From positions 1 to 64,000 of the forward strand of contig CALSFV010000313.1 in assembly GCA_943737045.1 (NCBI GenBank): 64,000 nucleotides of DNA, in the 5' to 3' direction. Source of the DNA: Parapristionchus giblindavisi (taxonomy: Eukaryota > Nematoda > Chromadorea > Rhabditida > Diplogasteridae). Position numbers and translations under genes: made by a program. A model generated the notes under the pieces. It saw nothing but the letters and a program-made list of their open reading frames with translations. It ran no database searches and was not told the DNA's origin. This document shows, piece after piece, positions 1-10,337 of this stretch; position 1 is the stretch's first letter; the number at the start of each line of letters is the position of its first letter.

Positions 1-383
1 CATTTTCGTCGTTGTTTTTCACTTTTGCATCCCAATTTGGATCTACTTCCGAATATCCGCCGCCCCGCCCCCTTGCACTTTAAGCTCCGCCCCTCGCAGT
101 CTCTCTCTCTCACTCTCTTTCTCTGCGCACCCTCTCTCCTTTCAACACTCTCTCGTCTCGCCGGGTTGTCTGGAAGGGAGTGTGTGATCATGATGATGAA
201 ATGATATGCGAAAGCTCAGAAACACGATCAATAAACTTCATAACAATAGTTAATGATACAGGAATAGTAGTCATGAGTTATCTTGTGATTTTCTCCGATT
301 CCGAGTGTGCCTCTCATTCATCAAAGATCACTCGTCTCTCTTTTCCCCTGGTATTGATGTTCATTCATTCCGAGTTCCTCTCT

Positions 384-570
384 GAGGTATTTCAACATAA
401 AATACGTCGCTGACTTAAAATTTAATTTAAGTCTACTTCAAGTGAAAGAACACATGACGAAATGCATTGCAGTGCATATAAAACGTGAAGTAGACTTACG
501 TCTAGCTAGAAATAGACTAACGAAAAATTAATGAAAAATGATACGCAGACATATTTTGAATTACCAGAGT
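384..570. repeat. Palindromic repeat of the CTCTGGTATT family
   Basis: It starts with GGTATTTCAA near 385 and ends with TTACCAGAG at 570. The interior carries inverted copies of AAGTCTACTT. A second, partial copy lies at about 715-910. The best-preserved member in the window is 45512-45694. Confidence 0.5.
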
Positions 571-1075
571 CAGACTCCCCCTCTTTTATCTGTATCTACG
601 GTTAACTCCTCTACCCCAGCTCATCCCGGCCCTTCTCCTGTTCTCTCGGATGTGTCTGTTGTCTTCTCAATCCTATTTCATCATGTCCCTTCTCACATAT
701 GAGTCCTCCTCGTCCAGCTCTGGTATTATGCCACTTAAAGTCTACTTAAACTTTCCCACTTTAAGTAGACTTTAAGTAAACTTAAAGTGAGACGTAAGTC
801 TACTTAAAGTGGTGTGGTATACTGTAATGCATTTCGTCAAATGTTCTTTCACTTAAAGTTTACTTAAAGTCTACTTAAAGTCTGTGACGTAGTTTAAGTA
901 GACTCTAGAACGACTCTAGAACGGACGAACTCGCTGGCAAGTAAAACCCACTATATTCGAATTTAACGTTCTCCGTTAATTTCCCAGATAGATAGTGGAT
1001 AGACAGTCGATAAGCTGGATAAATGCGGACAACTCACGAGATACGATTCGTCATTCCAGAACCCTAATGGCGACC

Positions 1076-1140
1076 CAGCTGTCCCTAATCGGCTGAATAA
1101 AGTTGTTCTAATGTAATGTAATGTAATGTAATGTAATGTT
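1076..1140 (+). repeat. Retroelement-like 3' end with (TAATG)n tail
   Basis: GGCTGAATAAAGTTGTTC is followed by five to six TAATG units. An AATAAA-like motif directly followed by a short tandem tail is typical of the 3' end of RTE-type LINEs or their SINEs. No coding sequence remains upstream. About 950-1080 would be the untranslated tail. Confidence 0.35.
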
Positions 1141-1396
1141 TATTTCCCCGTCAATATCTGATCTACATTGTACTGGAATATGCTGCTGACTTGATCCTAG
1201 GATAAGATTGCCATATAGTCTTACCCTATCGTTAACTTAATCAATCAATCAATGCAGTCATTAATCGATAAAAGAGATGAAGAAAACGACTGAAATCATC
1301 GAAATATACTATTGATTGGTGATAATGGCAGAGATGAGAGACACAGACAGCACAGAGTAGAGGCACCGACCAATCAGAGCGTTCGCGCGAGGCGTT

Positions 1397-1430
1397 GTGG
1401 GCGGGGCTAGACCAAAGGGGTATATAAGGG
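1397..1430 (+). promoter_or_regulatory. GC-box plus TATA module
   Basis: GTGGGCGGGGCT (1397-1408) precedes TATATAAG (1421-1428) by a promoter-like spacing. The same arrangement occurs at 1639-1680 (two GC-boxes, then GATAAAAG) and at 2851-2880 (GGGGCGGAGC then TATATAAG, repeated inverted in the right arm near 7710-7745). No gene is visible downstream of any of them, so activity is conjecture. Confidence 0.3.
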
Positions 1431-1918
1431 CTTGATGTTCATTCATTCCGAGTTCCTCTCTGAGTTGAACTCTCCTCTTCGGAGGCAATTTTGGGAGTGA
1501 TTGACACTCATAGGGGAGGGCTTTCAATGCGCAAGCCCAACCCTCCTCCGGACTTCTCCATTCTTTTGGAGAAGTCGCTGCGCCTTTGTGCCGGCTGGAG
1601 GACCTCTTCCTTGGTCTGTAGACCGCGACAGGCCAAGGGGGCGGGGCCTAGACAGGAGGGGGCGGGGCGGCGGATAAAAGGAAGTAGCGCCCCCAATTTG
1701 CATATGAGCATTCAATAACAAATTACTACGTGTTCTTATTCTTGTCTGATTCGTTTGCAGTCTTCGGTCGTATTATCCCTTACACCCCCATTACTCCCTA
1801 TTTTAAAGTTGATCTTTGATCTTTACCTTGCGGTTGCTCGTCTACTTACTTTAGTTTGCATTTCCATTCTCTCTCCAAGACGTTTTTGAATTGCTTATCT
1901 TCCATTCCATTTCAATCA

Positions 1919-2014
1919 ATTTTTGCAGGAAAAGAACACGAAGCCCTCTCCGACTACAACATCCAGGAGTCCACCATCTATCTCCTACAGGACATTCCAT
2001 TCAGGTCAAAAACG
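1919..2014 (+). pseudogene. Ubiquitin fragment (left arm)
   Basis: One frame reads IFAGKE, then ALSDYNIQ, then ESTIYLL, clearly ubiquitin residues about 44-69. It has lost the LEDGR segment, the lysine after NIQ (Lys63 equivalent) and the C-terminal RLRGG. The fragment ends at a GT that reads as a donor (2015). TTTTGCAG just inside its start could equally be an acceptor. No N-terminal ubiquitin half lies upstream. The inverted partner is the polyubiquitin relic at 8675-8884, so this belongs to the giant palindrome. I infer a relic rather than a live gene. Confidence 0.6.
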
Positions 2015-2640
2015 GTATGTAGTGATTATGCTTTGGTTCAATTTGGTCAACGATCAATCAATAATTAACGTCTGTGAAAAGTGAAGAGTCCTCATTTCTT
2101 TTCGTGCCTTGATCCGATAATGAGTTAGGAGATCTTTGATTGATCTTTGATCTTTGATCTTGAAGATGTTTGTCATTGTTCTCTTCATCATTCATGTCTT
2201 GTTGGCACAGATCAATTAGTCATATCGTTGAATCTATGATAATTTCTTATTCTACAGCTCGACTGATCATCTATGCGGATCGATCAACAACTACAGAAGA
2301 TCGTCCAAGTTCGCAGAAGTGAGTCGCCGCGTACTCCGATCTTCCTTCGTCTGGCCTAGCCCGTAACGAGACTTCGAAGTCAGGCCGACTAGCTCATCAG
2401 GTTCGAACTTTCCTTGGATTACTATGCTCATATAAGATGTTTAGTTCTAAATTTGGTGAGATCATAAAAAAACGAGAGAACGCTTAAAAAATGGGAATTA
2501 AATCTTTTCCTTTCGAAAAGAATGGATGATTTAGAAGATGTTTGCTTTTTACCTCGAAAGTGCACGAAAGGAAAAGATCGCTGACTAATAAGGCATATAT
2601 GATAGACAGGATTATTTTGTGTCATAATCGTTGATGACGT
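2015..2640. other. Non-coding part of left palindrome arm
   Basis: It contains a GATCTTT heptamer run (2131-2162) and sequence matched inverted in 8380-8670. No credible coding region is present. Confidence 0.4.
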
Positions 2641-2929
2641 CACTTGAAGTACTTTCCCATGTACATCGAATGGCTTCTCGACTGTCGTACGAGGACTCCG
2701 CTTGCTTCAGCCCTTATCCACTCTTCAAGCGGAGCTCTTTTTTCAGGAAGAATAAAGATTTTGGGTGTGTTAGTGTTTGAAATCGGTGTCCAAGCCCGCG
2801 AAGTAAAATGGGCGGAGCCAGAATCGGTATTTATGTTGGGTCCACTCGGAAGGGGCGGAGCTATACATCGATATATAAGTAGGGAAGTGCGTGAGTATAT
2901 GTAGACCATTTGATATTGCTCTTAACAGG

Positions 2930-3004
2930 GACCCATGGTCTAGTGGATAAGAGGTTGGACTATCAATCCAACCGGTTGTTCGGCATAAAAGTTCGAATCC
3001 CAGC
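2930..3004 (+). other. tRNA-Glu-like pol III segment (SINE-like)
   Basis: TGGTCTAGTGGATAAGAGG (2936-2954) resembles the internal A box of tRNA-Glu. GTTCGAATCCC (2991-3001) matches a B box at normal tRNA spacing. A TTGGA/TCCAA anticodon-like stem is present, but the T-stem and acceptor stem do not pair, so it is not a functional tRNA. A T-rich stop-like run (TTCTTTTT) follows near 3025. The inverted arm carries the partner copy (7589-7660). Confidence 0.5.
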
Positions 3005-3800
3005 CGATGATCTGAGTAGGATATTCTTTTTGCCATCTTTTTCCTTGAAGAATTTTCGATCCCACTACGCTAATTGTAGGACCAAGTGTGTGACAATCTC
3101 CCATCGGATGTCTATGAGTCGTGATCTAACTTTATTCATTAAAGGTATTATAACTAGTCTTAAAGGCTGTTTGTATTCAATGTACTTTCAATGAGTTTCA
3201 ATGTTTTCTCATGCAGGCACTGAAACAGTACATACATAAATCGATAAATGACGATTACGATAACTTCTTAGTACAGTAAACAGTAGATAGAGTGTTTTAA
3301 AGAGAAAGTGGATGGAGGGCGAATCATAAGTGATAGATGCCACTATAATTCTACTTCTTCAGTCATACGTCAATCATCTACCGTTTATGTCTTTTCGTTT
3401 CATCCATTTAACATTTATTTCGATGGAATAATTTATTCTTTTGGTGCTTCCACTGCCACTTTTTCTTCTCAATTCACTACAGCGTTCAGAGGTACTGCAA
3501 ATGGAGCTTTTGGATCACTTTCCTGCATTGGAACCAATGACCCCTTTATCCTGTAAAAGATCAAAGATTATCATATTCATGGATCAAAGATCAATCTCTT
3601 GCATCTTTAGGAGGACCTGGTTATCTCGACAGATGTGGATCACTTGGGATCAATGAATCCATAGACTGGATGGCCACTTTAACACTAATTGTTCGAAGTC
3701 TTTACCTGAAAAAAAACCAATAATAATGAGTGAGAAGGCCGAAGAATTTTTTAAATAATACTAATGACTTTTAAAAATATGACAAAGAAATACAGCATTA

Positions 3801-4138
3801 ATACATTAGGGACACATAAAATGCCAAACAAAACAAGAAAGTCTCTTGTGGGAGTGATTGGCTACTCTCGTACCAAATAAACAAGTGTATTTTATACAGT
3901 CAATAATACATTAGGGACACATAAAATGCCAAACAAAACAAGAAAGTCTCTTGTGGGAGTGATTGGCTACTCTCGTACCAAATAAACAAGTGTATTTTAT
4001 ACAGTCAATAATACATTAGGGACACATAAAATGCCAAACAAAACAAGAAAGTCTCTTGTGGGAGTGATTGGCTACTCTCGTACCAAATAAACAAGTGTAT
4101 TTTATACAGTCAATAATACATTAGGGACACATAAAATA
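3801..4138 (+). repeat. 105-bp tandem repeat, three copies plus partial
   Basis: Units begin with ATACATTAGG at 3801, 3906, 4011 and 4116. The first three copies appear identical by eye. The matching region of the right arm (about 7150-7200) lacks the array, so it expanded after the arms formed. A diverged single copy of the flanking sequence recurs at about 19020-19110. Confidence 0.85.
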
Positions 4139-4682
4139 CAATACAAGAACGAGGTAATAATGTTAAATTGACAAAAGATATAGCCATGAAGTATGAGAAA
4201 TCAAGCAATTACGAAAACATTTTACATTGGAATTGACATTCTCAATGAAACAACTTTATCAGCTAGTTAATGGGTGTTTCGAAGCTGGGTTTCCATGAGA
4301 TCTCTCCATTCGGAGCGATTGTGCCACGCACCTTGAATGTATTGAAGACCACCTTTTGATATTTGGACTAATTATGGTTAAATTAAGACAAGAATTAACT
4401 ATTCGAAATAAAGTTTAATAATTGTTTCAATTTACAATGTTTTGGTTGGAAATTGATTCTACGAGAGTAGTTTCTATTATAGGAAAATTGTTCAAAATTA
4501 ATTATTATAAAAAAATATTTATTTCACTCAATTCGTGTAGTTATCCCCGCCCTGCACCCGTCTCAGTAGTGGTCGCATGGGGTTCTGCGCGCGCGATGAC
4601 TCTCTGCGTCTCTGCTCATCGATCTATTCTTATCGTCTGATCACTCTATCACTGATCTAACACGGACAGAGAATCGCTTCCT

Positions 4683-5095
4683 TTATTTGAAACAACATTT
4701 GTGCTCACATAATATCAGATTTCTAAAGATCAAAGATCAGTCTTTTCAAAAATCAATACTGCAAGGTTTCAGATGATCTTTCCACTGATGTACTGTAGGC
4801 AATTTTTCACTAATTCCGGCACACAATGCTCCGGTATAGTAAACGTAGACTATAGTATACGTTGACTACAGTATCCCTCGACTACAGTATCCGTGACTAG
4901 AGTATCCGGCGATTACAGTATACGTCGTCTACAGTATACATCGACTAATTTGTTTATCCAAGCACATACTGCTCGTATTTCGGTGAGTAAGTAAATAAGT
5001 CGTGACGACGATTGAAATAACAGTTGTGCTCACTTAAGATCTGGCGCCTAAAGATCAAAGATCAACCTTTTCAAAAAATCAATACTGCGAGGTTG
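4683..5095 (+). repeat. Direct repeat pair flanking a minisatellite
   Basis: About 85 bp at 4683-4775 (with TTGTGCTCAC and AAAGATCAAAGATCA) recurs at 5010-5095. Between them is a six-unit 16-bp array (4846-4950) of the type TCGACTACAGTATCCG. An inverted counterpart lies at 6358-6440. Confidence 0.55.
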
Positions 5096-5187
5096 TGTGA
5101 CACCAAAGGACCAAAGGTAAGACCAAATGTATCGTCCATTGCCGTATCTCTTGCATTTATTCTGCTAACGTTGTGATCTTTACAATA

Positions 5188-6162
5188 CAGTACATCCCGG
5201 TCGTGTTTTGTACACATTCTGCGCTGCGCTCCGCTGCGGGGCGCATTTGGTCGCATCACTTATTTCCTTTGCGTGTGAATATTTTTGAATTCTCAGTCTT
5301 AATCATGAGTTTCCGTGATAAAAAGTTCTTCTAATGACTAAAGAAACTGAAACAAAATTTTTATTAATGATAAAAAACAATTAAAAAGCCAATCACACTG
5401 GTCCGAAAATGATGGGTAATTATTTATTGGAAAGGTATACTGTAATAGGGCGCATCGATCGCACGATCGCCGTAAGATATTTTTGAAAATTTACAGTACC
5501 CATAATTTTCGGACCAAAGTGATTTGCCTTTTAATTGTTTTTTCGGCACTTTCCTGTTCTTTGGCCCGGGGAAAATTTGCATAAAACTCTCTATCATTCA
5601 CCACTCGCCATTTCTTAATTAATATCTATTTCTCCATTGCGCGGTCTAAATGTGATGTAAAATGTGTAAAAACCGACCCTGCCATTGCGGAATGCGAAGC
5701 TAAAATGAGGAATTGCTCTCTCTATTTTCGCACTCTCTCGTTCAAATCCTAATAAAATTTAATATAATTGCAAATATCTATAAAAGACGTCTTCCTCCTT
5801 TTTCTTTTCAGTCCAGCGCTCTCCCATTTGGAGGAGAGGGCGGGGAGCACGGGCCCCCATTGGACTGCACTCTCGAAAATGGGAGGGCATGCCTCCCCCT
5901 AGCAGGGGAGCAGTTCTGCAAATGCAGAACTTATGTAAATTACCCCGGGCCAAAAAACAGGAAAGTTCCGTTTTTTCTCATTAATAAAATTTTTGTTTCA
6001 GTTTCTTTAGGCATTAAAAGAACTTTTTATCACGGAAACTCATGATTAAGACTTTGAGAATTCAAAAATATTCATACGCAAAGGAAATAAGTGATGCGTC
6101 CAAATGCGCCCAGCAGCGGAGCGCAGCGCAGAATGTGTACAAAACACGACCGGGCTGTACTG
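5188..6162. mobile_element. Palindromic Tc1/mariner-like MITE, interrupted
   Basis: Ends read CAGTACATCCCGG and, inverted, CAGTACAGCCCGG, each next to TA (5186-5187 and 6163-6164). Long inverted arms fold the whole element. Removing the nested insert (5545-5969 plus 8 bp) leaves about 542 bp, matching the intact relative at 10338-10881 (544 bp). CAGT termini with a TA target fit Tc1/mariner MITEs. It has no coding capacity. Confidence 0.75.
5545..5969. mobile_element. 425-bp nested TIR element
   Basis: It is bounded by GTTTTTTC at 5537-5544 and 5970-5977 (8-bp duplication). TIRs are GGCACTTTCCTG and, inverted, GGAACTTTCCTG, extending about 38 bp through GGCCCGGGG. The related MITE at 10.34-10.88 kb has one uninterrupted GTTTTTTC at the same place, giving the empty site. 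The class is probably hAT or Merlin. Confidence 0.8.
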
Positions 6163-7588
6163 TACATGTCTGTCTGTCTAATGCGACGACCCTTATTCGA
6201 ACAAATAGTGTAATATTATTGATCATGATCATCTTTATCCCTCATATCTACCGTAATCTATCATCTTTTCATCTCTATTCCTTGCTTTTCACATTGAATG
6301 GATTTGGATTATTTTCACATGGATTTGCACATGTGCGCAATATTAGATGGATAAACAAATTAGTCGATATATACTGTAGACGACGTATACTGTAGTCGAG
6401 TGATACTGTAGTCTACGTATACTATAGTCTACGTATACTATGCCTGTTCATTGTGTGCAAGAGTTAGTGAAAAATTGCCTACAGTACATCACCTATTGTG
6501 AAAGTGGAAAGATCATCTGAAACCTGGCAGTATTGATTTTTGAAAAGATTGATCTTTGATCTTTAGACATCTGATCTTATGTGAGCACAAATGTTGTTCA
6601 AATAAAGGATGCGATTCCCTCTCCGTGTTAGATGTTAGAGATCAGTGATAGAACGGCCAGACGGTAAGAGTAGATCGATTGGCAGAGACGCAGAGAGTCA
6701 TCGCGCGCGCAGAACCCCATGCGACCACTACTGAGACGGGTGCAGGGCGGGGATAACTACACGAATTGAGTGAAATAAATATTTTTTTATAATAATTAAT
6801 TTTGAACAATTTTCCTATAATAGAAACTACTCTCGTAGAATCAATTTCCAACCAAAACATTGTAAATTGAAACAATTATTAAACTTTATTTCGAATAGTT
6901 AATTCTTGTCTTAATTTAACCATAATTAGTCCAAATATCAAAAGGTGGTCTTCAATACATTCAAGGTGCGTGGCACAATCGCTCCGAATGGAGAGATCTC
7001 ATGGAAACCCAGCTTCGAAACACCCATTAACTAGCTGATAAAGTTGTTTCATTGACAATGACAATGTCAATTCCAATGTAAAATGTTTTCGTAATTGCAT
7101 GATTTCTCATACTTCATGGCTGTCTTTCGTTAATTTATCATTATTACCTCGTTGTCGTATTGTATTTTATGTGCCCCTAATGTATTCATTCTGTATTTTT
7201 GGCATATTTTAAAAGCTTATTATCATTATATTTATTATTAAATATTCTTTGGTCATAAATCTTCTCAATATTGGTATTTTCCACTTTCTATTTCACTCTA
7301 TCTAGTATTTACTGTTTTAACTTCTTACCGTTAGGGTCATTTATCGATTTATGTCTGTACTGTTTCAGTGCCTGCATGAGAAAACATTGAAACTCATCGA
7401 AAGTACATTGAATACAAAAAGCCTTTAAGACTAGTTATAATACCTTTAATGAATAAAGTTAGATCACGATTCATATGGACGTCCGATGACAAATTGTCAC
7501 AAACTTGGTCCTACAATTAGCGTAGTGGGATCGAAAATTCTTCAAGGAAAAAGATGGCAAAAAGAATATCCTACTCAGATCATCGGCT

Positions 7589-7660
7589 GGGATTCGAACT
7601 TTTATGCCGAACAACCGGTTGGATTGATAGTCCAACCTCTTATCCACTAGACCATGGGTC
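7589..7660 (-). other. tRNA-Glu-like segment, right arm copy
   Basis: Inverted partner of 2930-3004. The B box complement is at 7589-7599 and the A box complement at 7636-7654, both essentially unchanged between arms. Confidence 0.5.
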
Positions 7661-8145
7661 CATATTAAGAGCAATATCAAATGGTCTACATATACTCACG
7701 CACTCCCCTACTTATATACCGATGCATAACTCCGCCCCTTTCGAGTGGACCCAACATAAATACCGATTGTGGCTCCGCCCATTTCACTTCGCGGGCTTGG
7801 ACACCGATTTCAAACATTTACACCCCCAAAATCTTTATTCTTCCTGAAAAAAGAGCTCCACTAGAAGAGTGGATGAGGGCAGAAGCGACCGGAGTCCTCA
7901 ATTCATTCGACGACCATCGAGAAGTCATCCATGAAGACGAGATAGTTGATCAATTTATGTAATCAACGATGATCGCACAAATAATCCTGTCTTACAAGTC
8001 TTACAATTACAATCTTGTTAGTCAACAATCTTTTCTTTTCAAGCACTTTCGAGGTAAAAAAGAAGACAATAGTTTTTCTCTCGCTTGACTTTCAGAAGCA
8101 CAGCGTATTCTAAATGATCCATTCTTTCGAAACGAAATGTATTTA

Positions 8146-8250
8146 AAGGCACATCCCAAGATAATTTGAAATCCTCTCCCGCAGACAAAGAAAGTGAGCG
8201 AGTGTGGTAAGAGCGGAGAGTTTCAAATTAGCTCGAGGTGTCACATTTTC
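8146..8250. repeat. ~100-bp palindromic MITE copy
   Basis: Degenerate member of the TTAAAGGCACACCCCGAGCT family (best copy 23558-23674). It is present only in the right arm of the giant palindrome, so it inserted after arm formation. Confidence 0.55.
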
Positions 8251-8674
8251 ACACTTTCACTCCCATCTTTTTACGCACTCTCCCTTCGTTTTATAATCTT
8301 TTCATTGACTTTTGAACAAAAGACAAGATAATAGTAAAGTAGTCCAAGGGAAAATCGAACCTGAGGGAGCGTAGATGGTACAGTTGGCCTGACTTCGAAG
8401 TCTCGTCACTGATGAGGACATTACGGAAGATTGGCGCGGCGTCTCACTGCCGCAGGACTTCGACGATCTTCTTCAGTCGTTGATCAGTCCACATAGACCA
8501 TGATCGACCTGAAGAATGACAAAATATCATAGATTCAACGATTTGACTAATTGTTCTCTGCCATAAAACATGAGTTAGCGATGACGAGAACAATTATAAA
8601 GATCTTCAAGATCAAAGATCAATCACTCTCTGATCAAAAGTAACGAAAAGAAAAGTCGAAAGCAGTAATCACTA

Positions 8675-8884
8675 CCTACCAGAAAAGATGAGACGTTGTT
8701 GATCTGAAGGCGTTCCTTACATGTGCTGATTCTTGGCCTCGACATTCTCGACAAGACCTCAATCTTGAGGGTGACGGTCCTGACCAAAGATCTGGACTCC
8801 TTCTCAGGTGGAGTAAGAGATCCTGAACTCCTTCTGGATATTGCAGTCTGAGAGGGCTCGATCATCTTCGAGTGGCTTTCCCCG
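8675..8884 (-). pseudogene. Polyubiquitin pseudogene (right arm)
   Basis: Read on the minus strand from 8884, one frame gives GKPLEDDRALSDCNIQKE, the middle of ubiquitin. After frame changes, the sequence continues through stretches matching the start of the next ubiquitin unit (QIF, then codons like IENVKAK). It ends near 8675 with nucleotides for DQQRLIF followed by a Gly-like codon. So two consecutive head-to-tail ubiquitin units are represented, joined across their boundary, with deletions and frameshifts and an early stop after the first stretch. It is the inverted counterpart of 1919-2014 but retains more. A functional product is excluded. Confidence 0.65.
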
Positions 8885-9117
8885 GAAAAATAGAAAATTG
8901 ATAGGACTGAAAGATAATCAATTGAAAAGTGGAAATGCGATCTGTAAGAGGAGAGACGTGCAACCACAATGTAAAAATCAAAGATCAACAAAAAAGGTAC
9001 AAATAGGGAAACACGGGAAGGCTGCAAATGAATGAGACCAGAATGAGAAGACGTATTAAATCGTTATTGAATGTTCATATGTAAACTGGAGTGCAGAAGT
9101 GAACAACAACGACGAAA

Positions 9118-10019
9118 ATGCAAATGTGGAGACAAAGAAATTTCAAAGGTATAATGATATGTAGAGAGGGAGAGAGAGGGAGAGAGAGAGATAGAGATAG
9201 GGATAGGGATAGGGAGAGAGGTAGAGGTAGAGAGCGAGAGGTAAAATACAGGGATAGTGCGCGAAATGAAGAAAAGTAAATATGTTTACAGTAAATAAAT
9301 GAAAAAGAGACGAAAAGTTTCAGCAAAACGACACTAGTGTCTAAAACAGTGAAAAGAAAAGGAGAGAAGCAATGTTGGGAAGGAAGGAAGGGGCCAATCA
9401 ATGATTATTGATTGATTGAAAGATAGACAGGGAAGGGAGAGTGATCTACCCTAGAGGAAAAGATGAAGAAGGGAATCGCTATAGAAATGTGAAGTTAGAC
9501 AAAGTGAGGTCAAAGGTCTCTCGATATGCATGAAGAGAGAGGTAGAGGTAGAGAGGGAGAGGGAGAGGGAGAGGCAGAGAAGGAGGAGCAGAGAGAGAGG
9601 CAACGCTCTCTCAAAGATAAAGAAAGCGAGAGAGTGTGGTCTGAGCGGAGAGATTCAAATGAGCTCGGGATGTGCCGTTAAAACTGACAAAATATAGACA
9701 TGCGCAGAAGGTTAGAAGTATGTAAATATGTTAATGATAAATAAACAACGGGTAAAGAGAGGGGCAGCAAAACGACGAAAGAGTGAAAAAGGAGAGAAGT
9801 GATGATGGGAAGGAAGGAAGGGACCAATCAATGATTATTGAATGACTGAGAGATTGACAGGGAAGGGAAAGTGATCTACCCTACTGACAATGAGAGAAGA
9901 ATATGAAGAGGGGAATAGAAGGAACATGGGTCTTTCTTCAGGAAGACTACTCCAACTCTAGCCACTACAGTAAGAATATGTCGAGAAATGAAATTACAAT
10001 TTGCACTCGCAGAAGGATA
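9118..10019. repeat. Repeat-rich DNA with a ~210-bp direct duplication
   Basis: About 9240-9470 and 9695-9905 share an ordered set of blocks (AGCAAAACGAC, GGGAAGGAAGGAAGG, CCAATCAATGATTATTGA, GTGATCTACCCTA). A GA-rich tract lies at 9160-9240. A ~100-bp MITE copy is at 9598-9679. I see no coding region. Confidence 0.55.
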
Positions 10020-10337
10020 TCGACTACAGTATCCGTCGACTACTGTATACGATGACTACAGTATACGTTGACTACAGTATCCGTCGATTACAGTATTAAT
10101 CGATTACAGTGTCCCTCGACTACAATCTCCGTCGATTACAGTATCAATCGACTACAGTATCCGACGACTATAATATCCGTCGACTACAGTATCCGTCGAC
10201 TACTGTATACCATGACTACAGTACACGTCGACTACAGTATCAAGCGAATACAGTACCCCTCGACTACAGTATTCTTCGACTACAGTATCCGTCGACTACA
10301 ACACCAAGCGATTACAGTATACTCCGACTACATTATA
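10020..10337 (+). repeat. 16-bp minisatellite, about 20 units
   Basis: Consensus TCGACTACAGTATCCG repeats with period 16 and mostly 1-4 differences per unit. It ends exactly at the TA where the palindromic MITE begins. Shorter related arrays are at 4846-4950 and 6358-6440. Each unit carries CTACAGTA, so the array is open in several frames, which produces spurious ORFs. Confidence 0.85.

Larger units (their letters stand above)
39..1691. mobile_element. 1.65-kb TIR element with 8-bp target duplication
   Basis: Terminal inverted repeats start GGATCTACTTCC (39) and, read from the other end, GGCGCTACTTCC (1691). Both continue into TATCCGCCGCCCCGCCCCC. The element is flanked by CCCAATTT at 31-38 and 1692-1699. 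The opposite arm of the giant inverted repeat (about 9070-9117) reads straight through this site, so it supplies the empty allele. An 8-bp duplication with termini beginning GG fits a hAT- or Merlin-like non-autonomous element. No transposase is visible. Inside are GC-box/TATA-like stretches, a 33-bp direct repeat (354-386 and 1432-1464) and smaller palindromic repeats. Confidence 0.75.
1..9117. repeat. Giant composite inverted repeat (left arm runs off the window edge)
   Basis: The sequence from position 1 inwards is matched, inverted, by sequence ending near 9117. Matching blocks include 1-38 plus 1700-2400 with about 8380-9117, 2640-3200 with 7400-7960, 4260-4640 with 6640-7050, and 4846-4965 with 6340-6450. 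Divergence between arms is modest: one shared reading frame of the arms differs by only a few residues over 60. Arm-specific differences are later insertions: 39-1691, the tandem block 3801-4138, and a small MITE at about 8146-8250. The centre (5188-6162) is a palindromic transposon that is not part of the arms. The arms contain decayed ubiquitin sequence, a promoter-like module and a tRNA-like segment. I see no intact transposase. This could be a very large foldback element or a tail-to-tail segmental duplication. Confidence 0.8.

Noticed and set aside
2930..3004. Functional tRNA gene
   Set aside because: A and B boxes are present, but the acceptor and T stems do not pair.
7554..7962. Paired ORFs repeated in both arms at 2640-3036 and 7554-7962
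   Set aside because: Duplicated only because the arms are inverted copies; they overlap on both strands and match no family.
10020..10337. CRISPR array
   Set aside because: Repeat units are contiguous 16-mers without unique spacers, in a eukaryotic genome.
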